From contig NZ_BEYR01000002.1 of the NCBI RefSeq assembly GCF_002933815.1, forward strand, positions 434,001 through 498,000: 64,000 nt of DNA, in the 5' to 3' direction. The position numbers were made by a program, and so were the translations under genes. The DNA is from Sphingobacterium sp. HMA12. GTDB taxonomy: Bacteria; Bacteroidota; Bacteroidia; Sphingobacteriales; Sphingobacteriaceae. Below are positions 34,404 through 43,423 of the stretch, one piece after another. The notes beneath the pieces were generated by a model. It had not been told where the DNA came from and did no database searches. It worked only from the letters and a program-made list of their open reading frames with translations. The stretch's first letter is position 1, and each line of letters opens with the position of its first letter.

Positions 34404-35297
34404 ATGAAAATTAGAAATTTATTATTGCCTTTCCTTTTGATAGGTCTATCTAGCTCGGGTGTGATGGCACAAAGTAAAAAAATCAAACATGTGATTTTAG
34501 TGGGATTCGATGGATTCGGTGCTTATGCCTTGCCCAAAGCTGAAATGCCGAATCTCAAAAAGATGATGCAGGAGGGAACTTATAGTACCCATGTGCGTAC
34601 CGTTTTACCTTCGTCAAGTGCGGTGAACTGGGCGTCCATGTTGATGGGGGCTGGGCCGACAACACATGGTTATACCGAATGGGATAGTAAGACGCCTGAA
34701 ATCCCTTCAACTGTGAAAACTGAAAATGGAATGTTTCCTTCTTTGTTTAATGCGGTGGCACAGAAGAATCCCAAAGCACAATTTGCTGTGGTTCACAGCT
34801 GGCCGGGAATAGGATATCTGATTGACAATAAAGTCGTGCAAAAGATTATTAATACCAAGGATGACGACGAGGCTGCATTGAATACGACTGTGGATATTAT
34901 CAAAAAAGAGAAACCGACGATTACTTTTGTGCATTTCGATCAACCCGATGGTGTTGGTCATAATATAGGCCACGGTACACCTGAATATTATGCCGAACTA
35001 AAGCAAGTGGATCGACGAATCGGAGCATTACAGCAGGCTATAAAGGATGCAGGCATTGCAGATGAAACTATCTTTGCTGTCGCTGCGGATCATGGTGGTA
35101 CGGGTAAAGGGCATGGTGGTAAATCCTTGGCAGAAGTTGAGATTCCTTGGGTTATGACTGGTCCGGGAGTACCCAAAGGTAAAGAGATCAAAGGGACAGT
35201 GATGATTTATGATATCGCACCTACATTGACCTGGCTACTTGGCGCACCGCTTGATGCTGCTTGGCGCGGGCAGGCAATTAAAGCTTTTCAGCAATAA
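34404..35297 (+). CDS. Secreted alkaline phosphatase-superfamily phosphodiesterase (type I nucleotide pyrophosphatase-like)
   Basis: A 297-residue exported protein (signal peptide ending SSGVMAQ). Two-metal alkaline-phosphatase superfamily sites are visible: VGFDGFGAYAL for the first Asp, the nucleophile region TVLPSSSAVNWASM, the second metal cluster FDQPDGVGHNIGHGTPEYY, and AADHGGTGKGHGG near the C-terminus. VMTGPGVPKGKEI and YDIAPTLTWLLG are normal for phosphodiesterase/phosphoglycerate-mutase-like members. It may release phosphate or nucleotides from a periplasmic substrate; which one is unknown. It follows the second SusC/SusD pair on the same strand but beyond a terminator, so common regulation is uncertain. 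Confidence 0.9.
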   Translation: MKIRNLLLPFLLIGLSSSGVMAQSKKIKHVILVGFDGFGAYALPKAEMPNLKKMMQEGTYSTHVRTVLPSSSAVNWASMLMGAGPTTHGYTEWDSKTPEIPSTVKTENGMFPSLFNAVAQKNPKAQFAVVHSWPGIGYLIDNKVVQKIINTKDDDEAALNTTVDIIKKEKPTITFVHFDQPDGVGHNIGHGTPEYYAELKQVDRRIGALQQAIKDAGIADETIFAVAADHGGTGKGHGGKSLAEVEIPWVMTGPGVPKGKEIKGTVMIYDIAPTLTWLLGAPLDAAWRGQAIKAFQQ

Positions 35298-35312
35298 TAG
35301 AATACGTTTACG

Positions 35313-35362
35313 CTAATAAAAAAATCCTCAGAAGTTTTAACTTCTGAGGATTTTTTTATTAG
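35313..35362. terminator. Bidirectional terminator between phosphodiesterase gene and nrdF
   Basis: A perfect 22-bp inverted repeat (35313-35334 and 35341-35362; core ATCCTCAGAAG / CTTCTGAGGAT) with runs of seven A and seven T serves both convergent transcripts. Confidence 0.93.
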
Positions 35363-35377
35363 ATCTATTGATAATCG

Positions 35378-36364
35378 TTATATATCTACGACTACATCCA
35401 TTTTGAAGTCATCATCTTTTAGATGGACAATCTCTGTCGCTTTTTCGTAGTTTGTCGATTTCTTGGAGAAGAAATCGTGTTGTGTCGTTTCTGTATTCAA
35501 GCCATTCAATACAATCGGGTTGACTTGTTTTACTTCAAAGATCGGATCAAAACCTAAGTTCATCAATGCTTTGTTTGCATTGTAACGAACATATTCTTTC
35601 ACCTCAGCAGTCAAACCTACTTCAGTATAGATCTCTTCGGTATATTTCAGCTCATTTTCATATAGGTTATAAAGTAAAGCCAAGAAACGTGCTTTCACCT
35701 GATCTTGATTCTTTAATTTTTTGAATTGATCTTGTGCCATCAATCCTACGAACACACCGTGAATAGATTCGTCAGCGATGATTTTCTTAATAATATCGGC
35801 AGAAGCAACCATTTCACCTTGACCACATAACCACAATGGCAGGAAGAATCCAGAATAGAACAAGAAAGATTCTAACAATACGGAAGCGGCCATAGCCATG
35901 TAAATCTCCTCATCGGAAGCATCCTCCTTGTCGATAGCACGGTAATAACCATCGATCATTTGTGCTTTGTATTGCAGGTATTTATTTTGTTGAACCCACT
36001 CGAAGATATCATTGATTTCAGCTGTCGTTGAAACCGTTGTGAAAATAGTGGAATAGGATTTCGCGTGAATAGCTTCCATCATACACATATAGGACAATAC
36101 AGCTTTATTTTGTAAAGTATCTATGTGGTCGATAATTTTTGGCATACCCGTATGACTCTGCAAGGTATCTAACAGGGTCAAACCACCTAATGCTTTTTTA
36201 TAGGCATCTTTCATTTCTGGGCTGATACGTTTCCAACTATCGATATCTTTTGATGGAATGTATTCGGTGTCAATCCAGAATTGACGGATATTTTGTTCCC
36301 AGAACATCAATACATAATCGTTCTCGGGAGTATTCCAATTGACAGCTTTATATGTTTTACTCAT
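35378..36364 (-). CDS. nrdF: Class Ib ribonucleotide reductase, radical subunit NrdF
   Basis: A 328-residue ferritin-like protein. It carries the metal ligands in GGLTLLDTLQ (Asp), MMEAIHAKSYS (Glu, His and the radical Tyr), LLESFLFYSGFF (Glu) and IADESIHGVFVG (Glu, His). These match NrdF rather than class Ia NrdB, and the neighbouring nrdI confirms class Ib. NrdF houses a dimanganese (or diiron) tyrosyl-radical cofactor that supplies the radical to NrdE. By memory its sequence is unusually close to Bacillus NrdF (for example RYNANKALMNLGFDP and INPIVLNGLNT-like text). It is the last gene of nrdH-nrdI-nrdE-nrdF, 133 bases after nrdE with a hairpin between. Confidence 0.95.
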   Translation of the reverse strand: MSKTYKAVNWNTPENDYVLMFWEQNIRQFWIDTEYIPSKDIDSWKRISPEMKDAYKKALGGLTLLDTLQSHTGMPKIIDHIDTLQNKAVLSYMCMMEAIHAKSYSTIFTTVSTTAEINDIFEWVQQNKYLQYKAQMIDGYYRAIDKEDASDEEIYMAMAASVLLESFLFYSGFFLPLWLCGQGEMVASADIIKKIIADESIHGVFVGLMAQDQFKKLKNQDQVKARFLALLYNLYENELKYTEEIYTEVGLTAEVKEYVRYNANKALMNLGFDPIFEVKQVNPIVLNGLNTETTQHDFFSKKSTNYEKATEIVHLKDDDFKMDVVVDI

Positions 36365-36427
36365 TTTTATTTTAAAGTATTAGGCATTTATTATCATGTA
36401 TTTGAATTTCTGATTTGTTGATTAAGC

Positions 36428-36457
36428 CAAAAGTTGCCGATAAATTGGCAACTTTTG
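36428..36457 (-). other. Hairpin between nrdE and nrdF
   Basis: CAAAAGTTGCC and GGCAACTTTTG pair over 11 bases around an 8-base loop, in the nrdE-nrdF spacer. On the transcribed strand only four T follow within the arm, so it may attenuate or stabilise the nrdE message rather than fully terminate. Confidence 0.55.
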
Positions 36458-36497
36458 ACCTATTCACATTATATATCCAAATACTAAAATCTCAAGA

Positions 36498-38603
36498 TTA
36501 GGCTGAACAAGAGACACATTCGTCAATGGTCGATTTTCTTGTTCGTGTGTAATAAAGGGATTTCAATCCCAATTTATGTGCATAGATATAATATCTAGAC
36601 AAATCTCTTGTGGAGTCTTTCGAATTGGTATGCAAGATTGTAGATACCCCTTGGTCGATATGACGTTGGATGACCGAAATCAATTTCAATACTTTGAACT
36701 GATCCATATCATATGCCGATTTGAAGTAGAAATAATTATCGTTTGTCAAATATGGCATTGGGTAGTAGGTCGTGCTATCACCGTATTCACGCACTTCAAT
36801 AATATCCACAATTGGCATGACAGACGCTGTCGCATTCATGATATAGGAAGTAGATTGATTTGGAGCAATCGCCAAACGGTACGCATGGTATATACCATGT
36901 TCTTTGATTTTTGCTTTTAATTCTAACCAATCTTCGACTGTTGGAATGTGTATACCCTCAAATAATTCAGTTACCTTAGCTGTCTTTGGAAGGTAATCAC
37001 GATTCACGTAATTATTGAAATAAGTGCCATCTGCATAGGCTGATTTCTCAAATCCAACAAATGTTTTTCCGCGTTCTTTGGCAATTTCCATGGATGCCTC
37101 CAATGAATAGTAGTTCATCATCATGAAGAACGTATTGGCGAAATCCAAGGCTTCATTAGATTCGTACATGATAAAGCTTTTCGCAAGGTAGCCATGTAGG
37201 TTCATCGCACCAAGTCCTACAGAATGCAATTCACGGTTTGCTTTTGCAATCGAAGGGACCATATCGATGTTGGTGACATCAGTGACTACCGTTAGCGCAC
37301 GCATCGCTGTTTTTACTGTTTCTTTAATGCGTTTGTTGTCCATCACCGTAGCGATATTCAACGAACCAAGGTTACAGGAGATACCATAGCGGATTGTATC
37401 TTGTTTGCCATAGATCTCGATATCGGATACTTGTGATACCTGCATGATCTCTGTACACAGGTTCGAGAATTTCACCTGACCAATTTCATTCAAAGCGTGT
37501 ACACGGTTGGTGTTTTCTTTGAAGAAGATATAAGGGTAACCGGATTCTTTTTGCGTTTGTGCAATCTTAACTAACAGGTGGCGTGCGTTGATTTTTTTCT
37601 TTTTGACATTTGGATTGGTGATCAACTCATCGTACATCTTGTCCATATCCATTTCATCCAAGAATTGTCCATACTCTTGCATCACCGTATGTGGATAGAT
37701 TAAATAGCAAGGTTCATCTTTCTCCGCTAGTTCCATGAACTTGTCCGGAACGATGATACCGATTGAAAGGGATTTGATACGTACTTTTTCATCCACATTG
37801 ATTTTTTTACAATCAAGGAACTCTTCAATATCCGAGTGGAAAATATTCAAGTATACAGCTCCAGCACCCGGGCGTTGTCCCAATTGGTTCGCATAGGAGA
37901 AGGTATCTTCCATAATTTTCATGATCGGAAGTACACCGCCTGCGCGACCTTCAACACCTTTGATAGCCTCGCCACGTGCACGAATTTTGGAGATATTGAA
38001 TGAAACCCCGCCACCGATAGAGGATAATTTCATGGCTGAATCAACCGCGTAACCAATACCGTTCAGGTTGTCTCCAATTTCATCCAAGAAACAAGATACC
38101 AATTCCCCGGAGCGTTTTTTACCCGCATTCAGGAATGTTGGTGTAGCAGGTTGGTATTCTTGGTTGATCATGATCTCAGCGTATTCTATCGCTTTTTTTA
38201 CACCTTCTTCTCGTGCTAAGAATAGGGATACCGCGACAACGCGGTCTTCATAGCGCTCCAGGAATTTTTCACCGGAGTCGTCGCGAAGCGCATAGCTCTG
38301 GAAAAATTTAAAGGCTGCCATAAAGGATTCGAAACGGAATTTCTTAGCATACACATAATTGAATACTTCTTCCATTTCTTCAAATGTAAACCATTGGTAA
38401 AAGTCAATATAATAGTTGTTCTCTACCAAATAGTCTATTTTTTCTTTCAATGTATAAAAGAACACAGTGTTCTTATTTACATATTCCAGGAAATATGCGC
38501 GAACAGCTTCCTTATCTTTATGTAAGCTGAACTCGTCATCATGCTTAATCATGATTTCATTATTAAGCAATATCCAGTTTTTTGCTACTTCGTTTGCTAC
38601 CAT
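36498..38603 (-). CDS. nrdE: Class Ib ribonucleotide reductase, catalytic subunit NrdE
   Basis: A 701-residue cytoplasmic enzyme without an N-terminal ATP-cone, as expected for class Ib. Catalytic residues: redox Cys in GELVSCFLDE, the Asn-Cys-Glu set in KFSNLCTEIMQ, and the partner Cys in GISCNLGSLN; the [15 protein letters not shown] tyrosines lie in SLYYTRTRKS, and the C-terminus ends CVSCSA, the CxxC that is re-reduced by the NrdH/thioredoxin partner. The ATG at 38603 is preferred because MVANEVAKNWILLNNEIMIK mirrors Firmicute NrdE N-termini; this makes it overlap nrdI by 41 bases. It converts ribonucleoside diphosphates to deoxy forms for DNA synthesis. Confidence 0.95.
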   Translation of the reverse strand: MVANEVAKNWILLNNEIMIKHDDEFSLHKDKEAVRAYFLEYVNKNTVFFYTLKEKIDYLVENNYYIDFYQWFTFEEMEEVFNYVYAKKFRFESFMAAFKFFQSYALRDDSGEKFLERYEDRVVAVSLFLAREEGVKKAIEYAEIMINQEYQPATPTFLNAGKKRSGELVSCFLDEIGDNLNGIGYAVDSAMKLSSIGGGVSFNISKIRARGEAIKGVEGRAGGVLPIMKIMEDTFSYANQLGQRPGAGAVYLNIFHSDIEEFLDCKKINVDEKVRIKSLSIGIIVPDKFMELAEKDEPCYLIYPHTVMQEYGQFLDEMDMDKMYDELITNPNVKKKKINARHLLVKIAQTQKESGYPYIFFKENTNRVHALNEIGQVKFSNLCTEIMQVSQVSDIEIYGKQDTIRYGISCNLGSLNIATVMDNKRIKETVKTAMRALTVVTDVTNIDMVPSIAKANRELHSVGLGAMNLHGYLAKSFIMYESNEALDFANTFFMMMNYYSLEASMEIAKERGKTFVGFEKSAYADGTYFNNYVNRDYLPKTAKVTELFEGIHIPTVEDWLELKAKIKEHGIYHAYRLAIAPNQSTSYIMNATASVMPIVDIIEVREYGDSTTYYPMPYLTNDNYFYFKSAYDMDQFKVLKLISVIQRHIDQGVSTILHTNSKDSTRDLSRYYIYAHKLGLKSLYYTRTRKSTIDECVSCSA

Positions 38604-38970
38604 CGCAAAAGTTCTTTAAGATGTCAATAAATTGGTTTATATCTTCCATTGTTCCGGACAGTTCAAATTTGAATGCCAGTGGAATGTCGAAATCCTGTGA
38701 AATACGATCAGCCGCCAAACCGAAATTTGGACCCCAGTTGCGGTTGCCACTGGAGGTTACGGAATAGATATTTTTAGCTTCTCGTTTCATGAATTCTTTT
38801 GTGTTTTCGGGCACCTGTCCAAAATTCGTGGTAAATGTGACCAAATGGCCAGGATGATTTACCTGAAGGTCAGCGCTGATTTTATGGATCTGCCAGCCAG
38901 TGATCTGTGCGACTTTGTCCATAAAACGCTGTACGTTACCCGTTCTGGAATCGTAATAAATGTGTATCAT
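38563..38970 (-). CDS. nrdI: NrdI, flavodoxin-like maturase of class Ib ribonucleotide reductase
   Basis: A 135-residue flavodoxin-like protein opening MIHIYYDSRTGNVQRFMDKV, with the FMN phosphate loop (SRTGNV) and the NrdI signature VTSSGNRNWGPNFGLAADR in the middle. NrdI uses reduced FMN to generate the oxidant that assembles the manganese tyrosyl radical of NrdF, and its presence is diagnostic for class Ib. The last 41 bases overlap the nrdE reading frame, so their translation is coupled. It begins 35 bases downstream of the nrdH-like gene. Confidence 0.93.
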   Translation of the reverse strand: MIHIYYDSRTGNVQRFMDKVAQITGWQIHKISADLQVNHPGHLVTFTTNFGQVPENTKEFMKREAKNIYSVTSSGNRNWGPNFGLAADRISQDFDIPLAFKFELSGTMEDINQFIDILKNFCDGSKRSSKKLDIA

Positions 38971-39005
38971 GTTGTCGTGTTTGTTTTAATGATACCCTCG
39001 ATTTA

Positions 39006-39239
39006 TTAAAGTGCAATGGCGGCCAATTCTTCTGGTTTAAAGCCAATGATACGGTGTTGAATTTCTTCATCTTCCAATACGATTACCGTTGGAACCGTAC
39101 GGATTTTGAATTTTGCGGCCAAGTCAGGTTCATCAAAAGGATTAACTGTTTCATATTGGATACCTTTTTGATCCAAATAAGCCGATACTTGCGCACAAGG
39201 AGCACAATCGTTTTTCTCAAATTTGATAATTCTTGCCAT
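39006..39239 (-). CDS. Thioredoxin/glutaredoxin-like NrdH homologue
   Basis: A 77-residue protein, MARIIKFEKNDCAPCAQVSA..., with a CAPC redox motif at residues 12-15 and the cis-proline element RTVPTVIVLED. Length and operon position suit NrdH, the electron donor for NrdE, but classical NrdH proteins have a CxQC motif, so this is better called NrdH-like or a small thioredoxin. It would reduce the CxxC tail of NrdE with electrons from thioredoxin reductase. It is the promoter-proximal gene of the nrd operon. Confidence 0.82.
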   Translation of the reverse strand: MARIIKFEKNDCAPCAQVSAYLDQKGIQYETVNPFDEPDLAAKFKIRTVPTVIVLEDEEIQHRIIGFKPEELAAIAL

Positions 39240-39596
39240 GTTTGTATGTTTATTTTTTTAATCCAATCTTCGTAGAAAAAGAAAGGTCGTTACTTCGTTG
39301 AATTGCCAATTCTTTCATTAGCTTAACAAATATCACATATTTTCTTGCGAAGCGCTAGTTTGACTTTTCCACATTTTGGGCAAAAGTTTGTCACAGGATG
39401 CGTTTACTGCTTGTTGATGTTATTAAGTATTTGATATACTGGTGTATATGAATGTGGATAACTTTAAATTATGAAATTTTTCCTGTTTTTTATGAAACAA
39501 TCTAAGTTTAATTTTAGTGTCATAAAACGGCTACAATACTTGATTTTTTTTCATAAATTTATTACTTTTTATTGCCCTAATTTGCAAAATAAATTT
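39240..39596. other. Divergent regulatory region between nrd operon and S9 peptidase gene
   Basis: This 357-base AT-rich region between divergent genes carries two DnaA-box-like sequences (39365 and 39453) and a small dyad ATATAC-TGGT-GTATAT at 39434-39449. No NrdR box was recognised. An in-frame extension of the S9 gene (from 39471) lies inside it but looks untranslated. Confidence 0.55.
39365..39461. promoter_or_regulatory. Pair of DnaA-box-like sites upstream of nrd operon
   Basis: TTTTCCACA at 39365-39373 (forward) fits the relaxed DnaA box TTWTNCACA, and TGTGGATAA at 39453-39461 is the reverse complement of the perfect box TTATCCACA. They are 79 bases apart and lie 126-222 bases upstream of the nrdH-like start. 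E. coli nrdAB is regulated by DnaA, so a similar role is possible here. Confidence 0.4.
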
Positions 39597-41999
39597 ATGA
39601 AGAAGCTATACTATGGTCTCTTGCTATTATTGTCTCTAAAAACACAAGCGCAAGAGAATATTACCTTTCAAAAACCCACTTCCGAAATTTTGGCCCTGGC
39701 CGATTTTATCCGTCCGCCTCAAATAAAAATGTCAAGTGACAATAAATGGCTGTTATTCACTTATCGGTCGACCTATAAGAGCCTGGAGGAGCTGGGGCAG
39801 GAAGAAATGAAATTGGCCGGATTACGGATCAATCCACGCACAAATATGGAAAGTTCGACAGTCTTTTACAATAAGATCGGTTTGAAGAAAATCGGACAGC
39901 AGGTAGAAGATACAGATTTTGTTGGCATGCCGAATACTCCCTCCTTGTCCAATTTTGTATTCTCCCCGGACAATAGCCGTTTGGCATTTACCAATACAAA
40001 CGACAATGGAACGGCTTTGTTTGTACTGGATTTGACAACGAAAACAGTAAAACAATTGACCGCCTATAATTTAAATGCGACGTTGGATGCACCTTTTCAA
40101 TGGCTAGGTAATTCGAAGAGATTAATCATTACGGCGTTGCCAAAAGAAAAAAAACCATTGTTGGATCCCTCCAAAGATCTGCCCACTGGACCGGTTGTAT
40201 CAACAAGTGACGGGAAGGTATCACAATTGAGAACCTATCAGGATCTCTTGAAAAACCCACAGGACGAACAGAATTTTGAAACACTGGTACAGTCTAATTT
40301 ACAGTTTGTGGATCTGGACGGAACAATTTCCAATTTTAAAGACAAGGATATTTACACGGGGATTACCTTTTCACCTAACGGTGCCTATTTGATGGTAACC
40401 ACAATAGCCAAGCCTTATTCGTATGTGGTGCCAGCCTCACGTTTCCCGCAACAGACACGGATCTATGATTTATCCGGAAAAGAGATTGCTCTGGTCAATG
40501 AGGTACCTTTAACGGAGGTCATGCCCAAAGGATTTTCTTCTACACGTCCTGGCCGACGCGCCTTGCAGTGGCGGGACGATCAGCCGGCAACCTTAGCTTA
40601 TGTTGAAGCTTTGGATGGTGGGGATGCCAACAAAGCAGCAGAATTTCGCGATGCTCTTTATACCTTGGATTACCCTTATACCGGTGCGGGAAAGCTGATC
40701 TTCAAAACCAAAGACCGGTACGCGGGCGTTGTGTGGGGCAATGATAAGTATGCCTTGGTCCATTCGCAATGGTACGATACACGTAATACCAAGACTTTTG
40801 TTGTCAATCCTTCGACCGGTGAATCCAAATTGTTGCATGACAGAAATAGTCAGGATGTCTATAACGATCCGGGGACAGTATATCAGCAAAAAAATGCGCT
40901 CGGAAACTACAGTATGTATATCGATAAAGACAAAGCCTTATTTGTCGGAAAAGGCTTTACCAAGGAAGGTGAGTTTCCTTTTGTTGAAGAATTGGACCTA
41001 CAAACATTAAAGAAAAAACGATTGTATACGGCCGCCGCATCTGAGTTGCAGGAACGGATCGGAGAGATTATAAATCCAAAAACGGGCGAGTTACTGATCT
41101 CACTTCAATCCGCATCAGTCTATCCGAATTATTACCTGAAAAATATAAAATCAGGTAAACAGGTTGCATTGACAACATTAGAAAACCCATTTAAATCGCT
41201 TGAAAAAGTTCATAAAGAAATCTTAAACTATAAACGTAAAGATGGTGTGGAGCTTTCGGGGACATTATATCTACCAACTGGCTATGACCTGAGTAAAAAG
41301 GAGAAATTACCCCTGTTGATGTGGGCGTATCCGAGGGAATATAAGGATAAAAATACGGCAGGGCAAAGTACGGCAAACCCAAAGGAATTTACCTTCCCAA
41401 GTTATGGATCATTTATTTATTGGGTATCCAAAGGCTATGCTGTACTGGATAATGCGGCCTTCCCGATTGTTGGTGAAGGAAAGAAAGAACCTAATGACAG
41501 CTTTATCGAACAGTTGGTCGCCAATGCTGAGGCAGCAATTAATGCGGTAGATAAACTGGGCTATATCGACCGTAAAAGGGTTGCGGTGGGTGGACATTCG
41601 TATGGGGCCTTTATGACGGCGCATTTATTGTCTAATTCAAAACTATTCGCAGCAGGAATCGCGCGTTCAGGAGCTTACAACCGCACCTTGACGCCATTTG
41701 GTTTCCAAAGTGAGCAACGTAACTTTTGGGATGATCCAAAGTTGTATATGACCATGTCGCCATTTGTCAGTGCAGACCGGATGAAGACACCTTTATTGCT
41801 TGTCCATGGCGGGGCCGATAATAACCCGGGAACATTTACCCTCCAGACAGAACGTTATTTTCAGGCCTTAAAGAATTTGGGGGCACCTGTACGCATGGTG
41901 ATTTTGCCGCGGGAGGCCCACGGCTATGTAGCGAAGGAGAATATCTTTCACCTCCTATGGGAGCAGGATCAATTCCTGGAAAAATACTTAAAGAACTAA
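39597..41999 (+). CDS. Secreted S9-family serine peptidase (glutamyl endopeptidase-like)
   Basis: An 800-residue exported peptidase. The start ATG 39597 gives a clear signal peptide MKKLYYGLLLLLSLKTQAQ; a longer frame from 39471 adds an unlikely basic, Phe-rich tail. The N-terminal 500 residues form a beta-propeller (YSPDNSRLAFTN-type repeats such as FSPDNSRLAFTN and FSPNGAYLMVTT). The C-terminal alpha/beta-hydrolase domain holds GGHSYGAFMTAHLL (Ser668), HGGADNNPGTF (Asp741) and REAHGYVAKEN (His775). The GGHSYGAFM plus DNNPGTF phrasing is like chloroplast glutamyl endopeptidase (S9D) rather than dipeptidyl peptidases. Likely cuts peptides in the periplasm. Single-gene unit with a terminator. 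Confidence 0.9.
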   Translation: MKKLYYGLLLLLSLKTQAQENITFQKPTSEILALADFIRPPQIKMSSDNKWLLFTYRSTYKSLEELGQEEMKLAGLRINPRTNMESSTVFYNKIGLKKIGQQVEDTDFVGMPNTPSLSNFVFSPDNSRLAFTNTNDNGTALFVLDLTTKTVKQLTAYNLNATLDAPFQWLGNSKRLIITALPKEKKPLLDPSKDLPTGPVVSTSDGKVSQLRTYQDLLKNPQDEQNFETLVQSNLQFVDLDGTISNFKDKDIYTGITFSPNGAYLMVTTIAKPYSYVVPASRFPQQTRIYDLSGKEIALVNEVPLTEVMPKGFSSTRPGRRALQWRDDQPATLAYVEALDGGDANKAAEFRDALYTLDYPYTGAGKLIFKTKDRYAGVVWGNDKYALVHSQWYDTRNTKTFVVNPSTGESKLLHDRNSQDVYNDPGTVYQQKNALGNYSMYIDKDKALFVGKGFTKEGEFPFVEELDLQTLKKKRLYTAAASELQERIGEIINPKTGELLISLQSASVYPNYYLKNIKSGKQVALTTLENPFKSLEKVHKEILNYKRKDGVELSGTLYLPTGYDLSKKEKLPLLMWAYPREYKDKNTAGQSTANPKEFTFPSYGSFIYWVSKGYAVLDNAAFPIVGEGKKEPNDSFIEQLVANAEAAINAVDKLGYIDRKRVAVGGHSYGAFMTAHLLSNSKLFAAGIARSGAYNRTLTPFGFQSEQRNFWDDPKLYMTMSPFVSADRMKTPLLLVHGGADNNPGTFTLQTERYFQALKNLGAPVRMVILPREAHGYVAKENIFHLLWEQDQFLEKYLKN

Positions 42000-42014
42000 T
42001 TGTCGTATAGAATG

Positions 42015-42053
42015 AAAAAATAGGCTGCATTTTAGACAGCCTATTTTTTTTTT
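42015..42053 (+). terminator. Intrinsic terminator after the S9 peptidase gene
   Basis: Stem AAAAAATAGGCTG / CAGCCTATTTTTT with 9-base loop and a long T run, 15 bases after the stop codon. Confidence 0.9.
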
Positions 42054-42281
42054 GACTATCCTTAAGAAGAATAAGGTCCCATCAGGTACTTTTTGATTAT
42101 ACAAAATGATGATAGTTCGTTTTGCTGTGTTGAAGGGTGGTCAACATCTGAGTGGCAAGGATACAGCAGCTCAATTTCGCGTATTGTCGCTGAAATGTTT
42201 CTTAACAAGAAAGAGGCATTGATTATGCGTATAATTTTAATTAAGTTTGGGTAATTTACCAAAGGGAAAAAAGAACTGATT

Positions 42282-43151
42282 ATGAGACCTGATATATTTC
42301 GAGAAAAATCACCTTTGTCCGCTGATGATTGCTTTGTGGTGTTTGACAGACGAAAATCTTCTTTCACTTTTCCGGTACATATCCATCCCGAATACGAACT
42401 CAATTATGTGGAAGGCGCTTCTGGTGCACAACGTATCATTGGTAATTCTATGGAAACGATCGGTGAACAGGATCTGGTATTGATTGCAAGTCCTGAGCTT
42501 GAACATGCCTGGAAGGACGGCGAATGCCAATCGAGCGATATTCATGAAATCACGATACAGTTTCATCCTTCCCTCATCGAACAATACCTGGATAAAAAGC
42601 AATTTGCAAGTATACAACAACTTTTGTCAAAAGCATCTCGCGGTGTTGTATTTGGAAAAGATACTGTCGATCGCGTGCTTCCTTTGCTCCGTATATTGAC
42701 ATTAGAGCGCGATGGCTTCTATTCGGTGATGAAGCTGCTTGTCTTGCTCTATGAACTTTCAAAGGGCGAGGATATCCGTGTATTATCCACCGCAACAAAT
42801 ACTGTTTTGAGCAACAGCGAACTACTTATGGGACGTCTGCAGGAATATGTCGTTGCGAATATCAACAAGGAATTGAGCCTGCCTATGGTTGCAGCGATTA
42901 TGAACATGAGCAAATCGACTTTCTCTCGCTTTTTGAAATCGGCTACAACATTGAATTTTACGGACTACTTACTCGACTTTCGGATCAATACGGCTGTAAG
43001 GCTGTTAAAGGAGGAAACTCCGATTGCGGATATTGTTGAGCAGTGTGGGTTTAATAGCGTTTCTTATTTCTACCGTGTATTCAAGAAGAAAAAAGGGATA
43101 ACACCTATTGAATACAGAAATAGCCTACGGAAACAGCAGATGATTATCTAG
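42282..43151 (+). CDS. AraC-family transcriptional regulator
   Basis: A 289-residue regulator. The N-terminal cupin (FPVHIHPEYELNYVEGASG, ASPELEHAWKDG) supplies the ligand-binding pocket, and the C-terminal two-helix-turn-helix unit (MVAAIMNMSKSTFSRFLK; PIADIVEQCGFNSVSYFYRVFKKKKGITPIEYR) is a complete HTH_18 domain. It has no signal peptide or membrane segment. It sits immediately upstream of, and co-directional with, the SusC/SusD-sulfotransferase-GH130 locus, so it is the probable activator of that locus in response to an intracellular sugar. The spacer of 475 bases shows that the two have separate promoters. Confidence 0.9.
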   Translation: MRPDIFREKSPLSADDCFVVFDRRKSSFTFPVHIHPEYELNYVEGASGAQRIIGNSMETIGEQDLVLIASPELEHAWKDGECQSSDIHEITIQFHPSLIEQYLDKKQFASIQQLLSKASRGVVFGKDTVDRVLPLLRILTLERDGFYSVMKLLVLLYELSKGEDIRVLSTATNTVLSNSELLMGRLQEYVVANINKELSLPMVAAIMNMSKSTFSRFLKSATTLNFTDYLLDFRINTAVRLLKEETPIADIVEQCGFNSVSYFYRVFKKKKGITPIEYRNSLRKQQMII

Positions 43152-43423
43152 TGACCTAGCCGCAACCTACTCCTATACGCAGATCCTGAGCACATTTTGT
43201 CATCCCCATGACAATACTGAATACCGTTAATAGCCTGATAGGGACCATATAGTCTAACAGACAATAGCATCGCTTTGTTCAACGCTGTACAATAATTCAA
43301 TAAAAATGAACTTAGAGTTCAATGAATTGTTGTTAGTTTGTTTGTAACATTCTGTTTTTCAATATTTTGATTTTTGTTTTAGGCCGGTGCATATTTTCAT
43401 TACCCTCTTTTCCTTTTTGGAGT

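Noticed and set aside
42062..42403. 113-codon reverse open frame over the AraC start
   Set aside because: It overlaps the real AraC gene in the antisense frame and has no recognisable protein features.
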